Shown in pieces: positions 6,630 to 10,505 of a stretch of DNA of 10,505 nt. The position numbers and the translations under genes are program-made. This DNA is from Acidobacteriota bacterium (lineage in GTDB: Bacteria > Acidobacteriota > Blastocatellia > Pyrinomonadales > Pyrinomonadaceae). The notes beneath the pieces are model-generated. The model saw only the letters and a program-made list of their open reading frames with translations. It was not told the DNA's origin and did no database searches. Location: assembly GCA_003222835.1 (NCBI GenBank), contig QHXE01000009.1, forward strand, positions 1 to 10,505, written 5' to 3'. The first letter of the stretch is position 1; every line of letters begins with the position of its first letter.

Positions 6630-7595
6630 TCAGGCCGTGCGAGTTCCGTCGCGAAACCATTCGACAAATCTCTTAATGCCTTCCTCAATCTGAGTCTGGG
6701 GATTGTAGCCGAGCAACCGGCGGGCTTTCGTAATATCGGCGAAGGTTTGCGGCACGTCACCCGGTTGCGAAGGTTGCCAATCGATCTCGGCGCGATGGCC
6801 GAGCGCGTCCTCCAGCAACGAAATTAATTCGCGCAATTCAACCGTGCGCGACTCGCCCAAATTGATGACTTCGTATTTGCTTTGGTGGTAATCGATCGCC
6901 GCGCGAACGCCGGCGATTATATCGTCGATGTAAGTATAATCACGTCGCGTCGTTCCATCGCCGAATACCGGAATCGGTTTGCCCGCGCTGATCAATTTCG
7001 CAAACTTGTGAATCGCCAGGTCGGGCCGTTGGCGCGCGCCATAAACGGTGAAGAAGCGCAAGCAAACGATCCGTATGCCGTAAAGATGGGCGTAGCTGTG
7101 GCAAATCAATTCACCTGCGGCTTTCGTCGCCGCGTAAGGTGATATGGGATTGAAAATCGGATCATCCTCGCTGAATGGGACTTTGTTGTTAAGGCCGTAA
7201 ACGGATGAAGACGAGCCAAAGATAAATTGTTTGGTTCCACTCGATCGGGCCAATTCCAGCAGGTTCATCGTCCCGTTGACATTGGTTTCGAGATAAAGGT
7301 GCGGCTCTTTCAGCGATGGTCGTACACCTGCGCGCGCCGCCAGGTGAACGATGCACTCGAAATTGGTTTCGGTGAACGCTCTTCTGAGTGCTGCTGGATC
7401 GCGGATGTCGGCTTCTACCAGCTCAAAGTTGGGATTTGATCGATGAGTCTTTACGTTCTCAAGCTTGATTGATGGATCGTAAAAATCATTAAAATCGTCG
7501 ACGACGGTGACGCGCCAAAGACCCTGCGCTAACAGAAGATCGACCAGGTGAGAACCGATGAAGCCTGCGCCGCCGGTGATTAGAATGTTGTTCAT
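6630..7595 (-). CDS. NAD-dependent epimerase, UDP-glucuronate 4-epimerase-like
   Basis: This 321-residue extended SDR has the NAD-binding [10 protein letters not shown] (7-16), a Ser cluster SSSSVYG around 128-134 and the catalytic Y154-AAT-K158 in [11 protein letters not shown]. The [13 protein letters not shown] block after the first strands and [13 protein letters not shown] are characteristic of UDP-glucuronate 4-epimerases (LpsL/CapI type), which make UDP-galacturonate. Other close SDR specificities cannot be excluded. Length is normal and all catalytic residues are present, so the enzyme should work. It acts in the cytoplasm and feeds a uronic acid donor to the cluster, which fits the AsnB-type amidotransferase nearby. 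The ATG at 7595 has no clear Shine-Dalgarno. A long inverted repeat occupies the gap to the upstream methyltransferase gene. Confidence 0.92.
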   Translation of the reverse strand: MNNILITGGAGFIGSHLVDLLLAQGLWRVTVVDDFNDFYDPSIKLENVKTHRSNPNFELVEADIRDPAALRRAFTETNFECIVHLAARAGVRPSLKEPHLYLETNVNGTMNLLELARSSGTKQFIFGSSSSVYGLNNKVPFSEDDPIFNPISPYAATKAAGELICHSYAHLYGIRIVCLRFFTVYGARQRPDLAIHKFAKLISAGKPIPVFGDGTTRRDYTYIDDIIAGVRAAIDYHQSKYEVINLGESRTVELRELISLLEDALGHRAEIDWQPSQPGDVPQTFADITKARRLLGYNPQTQIEEGIKRFVEWFRDGTRTA

Positions 7596-7608
7596 GTCAA
7601 CGAACTAC

Positions 7609-7715
7609 TAAGCCACAAAAAGGCACAGAAAGCACAAAAGAAAGAAAGAAAGGAAAATAGCTGCCTGGTGACCGGTTAGATTTTTCTTGTGCCTCTTGTG
7701 CCTTTTCGTGGCCTA
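7609..7715. repeat. Imperfect inverted repeat, 35-bp arms with CAC-rich units
   Basis: The left arm 7609-7643 matches the reverse complement of 7681-7715 at 28 of 35 positions, and all seven differences are A/G transitions. Inside the arms the units GCCACAAAAAG, GCACAGAAA, GCACAAAAG repeat about every 10 nt. The 37-nt loop begins AAGGAAAATAGC-like purine-rich sequence after a GAAA run. It fills most of the 134-bp gap between the methyltransferase stop and the epimerase start and would form a long hairpin in that transcript. Confidence 0.85.
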
Positions 7716-7729
7716 TGTCTTTAGTGTTT

Positions 7730-8653
7730 TCACTTCGTCGCATAAATCCATAGATGCCAGCCCCAACGCGACGCCAATGTGGATTCAATCGTTAGCGGCA
7801 ATAGATTACCGATCACTGGGACAAAGCGCTTGTTGAGAAAATAAGCCCGCAATTTAACTTCGCGAAAATCCTTGAAAAGCTGCCGCGCTTCGCGGCGTGA
7901 ATACACACGCGCCAACGGATTGCCGGCGCCGTCTGTGCTTTGACTCAGAAACTCGTTGGACGATAGATAGCCATTCGTGCTGGCCTTCACAATTCTCGCA
8001 TGTTCGCGTAGCGAATCGAGCGGCTCGCCCGTCAGTCGATGAACGAGCTTTATGCCGCTCTCACTCTTCAGTAAACGAGAGCCGGCGCGTCGCAGGATGC
8101 GTATGCCGACGCGATAGTTATAGCTGTCGCGATGATACAGCATCACGATCGCTCGGCCTTCGGGTTTCAGCACTCGATGAATTTCCCGCACCGCGCGCGC
8201 GATGTCGGGCGTATGGTGCAAGACACCGTGCGAATATACGAGATCGAATGATTCATCCGCGAAATCCAGGCTCTCGGCGTCTGCTGCGCGAAACTCACCT
8301 GGTAGTCCAAACAACTCGAAGCGCTTTCGCGCTAAATCGACTGCCGCGTCCGTTAAGTCGACTCCAGTGTAATCCGCTCCGGCCTTGGCAAACTGAGCGC
8401 CGTCAGTTCCTAAGCCGCAACCGATTTCCAAAACTCTCAACCCGCGCGCGCCGGTGAAATCGGCGGCGTCCGGGATATGCCATTCCTTCGCATAGCGATG
8501 CGCTTCGATGCGCTCAAAGAATTCGCGCGTGCCAACTTCAGCGTCACTAAACTTGGTTCCGCACGGATGCGCCTGCCAAAACGCGCGCACGCGATCTTTC
8601 AATTGCGAATTCGAATCGTGCATGAAGTGAGTGGGCGCCGGATGCTGGCCCAT
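7730..8653 (-). CDS. Class I SAM-dependent methyltransferase
   Basis: The 307-residue protein has motif I VLEIGCGLGTDG at 74-85, an acidic strand-2 end (YTGVDLTDAAVDLA), then ADAESLDFADESFDLVYSHGVLHHT and HRVLKPEGRAIVMLYHRDSY. This is the Methyltransf_11/25 layout, with a C-terminal extension of about 110 residues holding YSRREARQLFKDF. An N-terminal block VRAFWQAHPCGTKF precedes it, as in a group of methyltransferases found in glycan and natural-product clusters. The substrate is unknown; a sugar hydroxyl is likely from context. Start: ATG 8653, or ATG 8623 (MHDSNSQLKDRVRAFW), which fits the usual N-terminus better; neither has a clear Shine-Dalgarno. It is the first gene of the leftward cluster in this window and intact. 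Confidence 0.92.
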   Translation of the reverse strand: MGQHPAPTHFMHDSNSQLKDRVRAFWQAHPCGTKFSDAEVGTREFFERIEAHRYAKEWHIPDAADFTGARGLRVLEIGCGLGTDGAQFAKAGADYTGVDLTDAAVDLARKRFELFGLPGEFRAADAESLDFADESFDLVYSHGVLHHTPDIARAVREIHRVLKPEGRAIVMLYHRDSYNYRVGIRILRRAGSRLLKSESGIKLVHRLTGEPLDSLREHARIVKASTNGYLSSNEFLSQSTDGAGNPLARVYSRREARQLFKDFREVKLRAYFLNKRFVPVIGNLLPLTIESTLASRWGWHLWIYATK

Positions 8654-8791
8654 AGTGATTCTATTCGCATTGAATCCTGCAGGGCAAAGTCGGACTCAAT
8701 TAAGGCCAACTCCTCAAAGGCAATCCTCCGCTAGCATCATAGACTTAACGACCCGGCTCAGCTACGATAGCTATCACTGAGTCTGAAGAGA
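8654..8791. promoter_or_regulatory. Divergent intergenic region, likely promoters for both directions
   Basis: Genes start on opposite strands at 8653 (minus) and 8792 (plus), so this 138-bp stretch should hold both promoters. I cannot assign -35/-10 pairs with confidence. A perfect 10-bp palindrome GATAGCTATC at 8766-8775 lies 16 bp before the plus-strand start and could be an operator or chance. GAAGAG just before the ATG at 8792 is a poor, very close ribosome binding site. Confidence 0.4.
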
Positions 8792-9034
8792 ATGATCACG
8801 ATTCTAATCGCCGGGTACTTGACTGAATTTACTGGCGGTCGCGCAGAAATCAAACTGAACGGCTCGCCGGCGACGGTGGAAGAGGCGCTTCCGCACGTCA
8901 ACATTTTCGTTAATGGCGAGACCGTGTCCCGTAATCAAGTGCTGAAGACCTCGCTTGATGGAGATGGCGAAATCTGCATCATGCCGGCTGTCAGCGGAGG
9001 CTGCGTGTCCAAGGTTCAAAGTTCAAGCTTTTAG
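8792..9034 (+). CDS. MoaD/ThiS-like beta-grasp protein, shortened inside and extended past its diglycine
   Basis: This 80-residue protein has the ends of a MoaD/ThiS-type sulfur-carrier or ubiquitin-like protein: MITILIAGYLTEFTGGRAEI at the start and PHVNIFVNGE, then GDGEICIMPAVSGG towards the end. Such proteins act through a C-terminal Gly-Gly that is adenylated and thiocarboxylated. Two oddities stand out. First, TVEEAL runs straight into PHVNIFVNG, where relatives normally have about 20 more residues forming a helix and loop. Second, the diglycine (69-70) is followed by CVSKVQSSSF, most of which is read from a repeat element that also gives the TAG stop. It would need trimming by a JAMM-type peptidase to work, or it is a decayed gene. 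The next gene does not suggest a molybdopterin or thiamin operon. Confidence 0.7.
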   Translation: MITILIAGYLTEFTGGRAEIKLNGSPATVEEALPHVNIFVNGETVSRNQVLKTSLDGDGEICIMPAVSGGCVSKVQSSSF

Positions 9035-9077
9035 CTTGCTTCTGCGAATCGACAACCTAAAAGGTTGAACTCTGAAC
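9014..9077. repeat. Nested inverted repeat: outer 10-bp arms enclosing two 5-bp hairpins
   Basis: Outer arms GTTCAAAGTT (9014-9023) and AACTCTGAAC (9068-9077) pair with one mismatch. Inside lie two small perfect hairpins, CAAGC-TTTTA-GCTTG (9024-9038) and CAACC-TAAAA-GGTTG (9053-9067), separated by 14 nt. The whole is close to its own reverse complement, and the two hairpins differ by a compensating G/C swap. The left end overlaps the last codons of the MoaD-like gene. Confidence 0.8.
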
Positions 9078-9100
9078 GCTGGCTTCGCGCAGGCTGATTG

Positions 9101-9107
9101 AGGAAGG
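9101..9107 (+). promoter_or_regulatory. Ribosome binding site AGGAAGG of the DUF427 gene
   Basis: AGGAAGG ends 5 nt before the ATG at 9113. It is the best Shine-Dalgarno in the window and decides the start against an in-frame TTG at 9098. Confidence 0.75.
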
Positions 9108-9112
9108 TAATT

Positions 9113-9394
9113 ATGAAAGCTCTTTGGAACAACGCCGTGCTGGCCGACAGCGACCAAACAATCGTCATCGAAGGCAATCATTACTTCCCGCCCGACTCAG
9201 TCAAGCAACAATACTTTGAGCGCAGCGACACTCACACATTTTGTCCGTGGAAAGGCGAGGCCAGCTACTACGACCTCAAGGTGAACGGCGAAGTAAACAA
9301 AGACGCGGCCTGGTACTATCCCGATCCAAAACCTGCGGCGAAGGAGATCAAGGACTACATTGCGTTTTGGCACGGAGTCAAAGTGGAGAAATAG
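9113..9394 (+). CDS. DUF427 domain protein
   Basis: This 93-residue protein carries the complete DUF427 pattern: MKALWNNAVLADSDQTIVIE, GNHYFPPDSV, the SDTHTFCPWKGEASYYDL core with its single Cys, and DAAWYYPDPKPAAKEIKDY near the end. The family is small, soluble and widespread in bacteria; its function is not established. Length is normal for single-domain members. The start at 9113 is set by a good AGGAAGG. It sits 78 bp after the MoaD-like gene with a repeat between, and a second, larger palindromic repeat follows its stop. Intact. Confidence 0.92.
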   Translation: MKALWNNAVLADSDQTIVIEGNHYFPPDSVKQQYFERSDTHTFCPWKGEASYYDLKVNGEVNKDAAWYYPDPKPAAKEIKDYIAFWHGVKVEK

Positions 9395-9407
9395 CTGTTA
9401 CCGATCT

Positions 9408-9483
9408 CTGGGTACGCAGTCGTCCCGACTGCTTCTGTGGTGCCGTGCTCAACCTAGAGCAGTCGGGACGACTGCGTACCCAG
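9408..9483. repeat. Perfect 26-bp inverted repeat whose arms are themselves hairpins
   Basis: Arms 9408-9433 and 9458-9483 are perfect reverse complements, with a 24-nt loop. Each arm contains its own palindrome: GCAGTCG-TCC-CGACTGC (9416-9432) and GCAGTCG-GGA-CGACTGC (9459-9475). The element therefore resembles a pair of REP hairpins in opposite orientation (BIME-like). It starts 13 bp after the DUF427 stop. It could act as a transcript-end hairpin, though no T-run follows. No REP-associated transposase is in the window. Confidence 0.9.
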
Positions 9484-9562
9484 GCCGGTCGCTACCGCTC
9501 GCGGTTCTGTAACGGACTTGTTGTGAACTCGCGCGCGCGCATCGCCGTATAAGCCACTAATC

Positions 9563-10204
9563 ATGTTCTGCCCAAGCTGTGGATCCGAAGAGCGCCAGGC
9601 CAGCCAGTATTGTCGCGCCTGCGGAACGGATTTACGTTCGGTGCGCGTCAGCCTCGAAAGGCCCGATTCGATTACCGCGTCCGCGATTTCCGCACGCGAA
9701 GAGATCGGCCGAGCAGTCGCCCAAAAGATTCGCGAAGTAGAAGATACGCGCGATTTGAAGCGAGTCGCCGAAGATGTCCTGCCGCAAATCGAAAAGTTCC
9801 TGGAATCACCCGAAGCGAAACGTTTGCGTCGTGTGCGCGCCGGAGTAGTCACCGCAGCCAGCGGATTGGGAGCGGCCATACTCGGGTTAGTCATGTCCGC
9901 GGTTCTGCGCAATGCCGACGTCGAAGCGGCCGTGTTGGTTTTCGGTCTTGGGACAGTTGCTTTCGCGATCGGACTCGGCCTGGTGCTGAATGGCCTGCTG
10001 TTTACGCGACCGCGCAAGCGCGTCGAAGATAACTCGCCAGATGCGCGTGCGCAAAATCTGCTCGACGCCGGCTACCAGCCGCCGCACCTAAGATCAAGCG
10101 GTGAAGCCCAATCATCATTTCGATCACCGGCGACCTCGAATCTCGCTGCCCCAGGTTCATCGATCACCGAGCAGACGACTCATCACCTGAAGTCCGAGCG
10201 CTGA
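9563..10204 (+). CDS. Zinc-ribbon protein with two membrane segments
   Basis: The 213-residue protein opens with a zinc ribbon: C3-PS-C6 and C17-RA-C20 (MFCPSCGSEE...YCRACGTDL). A charged, helical and perhaps coiled-coil stretch follows (about 45-92, SAREEIGRAVAQKIREVEDT onward), then two hydrophobic segments at about 93-115 and 121-148, and a low-complexity Ser/Pro/Gln-rich tail. The topology would place the ribbon and the tail on the same side, probably cytoplasmic. Such N-terminal zinc ribbons on membrane proteins are common and mostly uncharacterised; a scaffolding or sensing role is a guess. There is no evident Shine-Dalgarno before ATG 9563. The next gene begins 9 bp after its stop, so the two may be co-transcribed. 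Confidence 0.88.
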   Translation: MFCPSCGSEERQASQYCRACGTDLRSVRVSLERPDSITASAISAREEIGRAVAQKIREVEDTRDLKRVAEDVLPQIEKFLESPEAKRLRRVRAGVVTAASGLGAAILGLVMSAVLRNADVEAAVLVFGLGTVAFAIGLGLVLNGLLFTRPRKRVEDNSPDARAQNLLDAGYQPPHLRSSGEAQSSFRSPATSNLAAPGSSITEQTTHHLKSER

Positions 10205-10213
10205 ACAAATTCT

Positions 10214-10505
10214 ATGGCCGTAATTCTGGAAGGCGGTTGCCGCGTTTCTGAGATGCGCGAAGGCGTTCCCGTTGAGCATGGCGCCCTACGCATCTGGAAC
10301 CAGATTGGCCGCGCGACCGGCGCGCAAGCGATCTCTCTACGGGTGCTTGAATTTGCGACCGGCCTCTCGCCGGGAATTCGGAATGATGAGTGTGATGAGA
10401 TTTTGTACGTGCTCGATAGTTCTTGGAAATCAGAAAGCGCCGGTCGTTGTGAAGCCATTGATACCCGAGCTAACGGACGATTCAAACTTTTGATCAATGG
10501 ACGTA
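10214..10505 (+). CDS. Cupin-like protein (C-terminus off the window)
   Basis: The frame opens at ATG 10214 (MAVILEGGCRVSEMREGVPV) and is open to the right edge, giving 97 codons. The stretch SLRVLEFATGLSPGIRNDE, then CDEILYVLD, resembles the first cupin motif, with the histidines of classical metal-binding cupins replaced (R/N/E/C/D), so metal binding is doubtful. After YVLD the sequence (SSWKSESAGRCEAIDTR) does not look like the usual short hairpin with a following Gly-rich strand; a frameshift near 10412 is possible but no other frame looks clearly better. It lies 9 bp after the zinc-ribbon gene. Function unknown. Confidence 0.6.
   Translation, partial: MAVILEGGCRVSEMREGVPVEHGALRIWNQIGRATGAQAISLRVLEFATGLSPGIRNDECDEILYVLDSSWKSESAGRCEAIDTRANGRFKLLINGR

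Noticed and set aside
7597..7788. Minus-strand open frame of 63 codons across the 7609-7715 repeat
   Set aside because: Its codons are mostly the repeat and the 3' end of the methyltransferase in another frame; no domain or ribosome binding site.
7897..8457. Plus-strand open frame of 186 codons opposite the methyltransferase
   Set aside because: Antisense shadow of a clear methyltransferase; Arg/Ser-rich composition typical of shadow frames.
9530..9540. Alternating CG run (CGCGCGCGCGC) as a Z-DNA or regulatory element
   Set aside because: Only 11 nt, and CG-rich alternation is frequent throughout this window.
9241..9552. Plus-strand open frame of 103 codons over the DUF427 3' end and the 26-bp palindrome
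   Set aside because: It is the DUF427 gene in another frame followed by the palindromic repeat; the peptide has no family features.
1..10505. CRISPR array, tRNA, rRNA or riboswitch
   Set aside because: No regularly spaced direct repeats with unique spacers and no recognisable tRNA or rRNA segments; the repeats seen are inverted pairs.

Overview
The window looks like a stretch of a mid-GC bacterial genome, most likely an Acidobacteriota member of the Blastocatellia/Pyrinomonadales type. This is inferred from the gene mix and from the many short inverted intergenic repeats. No rRNA, tRNA or marker gene fixes the taxonomy.

Left part (1-8653): all genes are on the minus strand, so transcription runs from right to left. 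This is a surface-polysaccharide or glycoconjugate cluster. In transcription order it holds a SAM methyltransferase (8653-7730), a UDP-glucuronate 4-epimerase-like SDR (7595-6630), a second SAM methyltransferase broken near its N-terminus (6507-5790), a DUF7674-like small protein (5772-5341), a decayed toxin-antitoxin block (5344-4583), a membrane-anchored GT2 glycosyltransferase (4583-3537), a GxxExxY/PD-(D/E)XK-like small protein (3540-3169), an AsnB-type glutamine amidotransferase (3128-1194), and an alpha/alpha-toroid-like protein that runs off the left edge (1120-1). The epimerase would supply a uronic-acid sugar nucleotide, the GT2 protein would load a sugar on a polyprenyl carrier, and the amidotransferase and methyltransferases would decorate the product.

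Middle of that cluster (5344-3537): gene junctions are unusually tight (ATGA, ATGA, a 20-bp overlap, TGATG, GTGA), as if accessory genes had been threaded into the operon while translational coupling was kept. The accessory genes are a BrnT-like toxin remnant lying between two related CopG/BrnA-type antitoxin copies, and the GxxExxY gene enclosed by perfect 29-bp terminal inverted repeats. One arm of that repeat also encodes the C-terminal tail of the glycosyltransferase and carries the likely ribosome binding site of the GxxExxY gene.

Right part (8792-10505): after a 138-bp divergent intergenic region, plus-strand genes encode a shortened MoaD/ThiS-like beta-grasp protein, a DUF427 protein, a zinc-ribbon membrane protein and the start of a cupin-like protein. 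Two elaborate nested palindromic repeats lie between these genes. One of them supplies the last codons and the stop codon of the MoaD-like gene, so that its diglycine is no longer terminal.

At least five inverted-repeat elements of different sequence occur in 10.5 kb. Three genes or remnants are broken by indels: the methyltransferase, the toxin and the second antitoxin. Either this is a decaying accessory block or the assembly contains indel errors; reads would separate the two.
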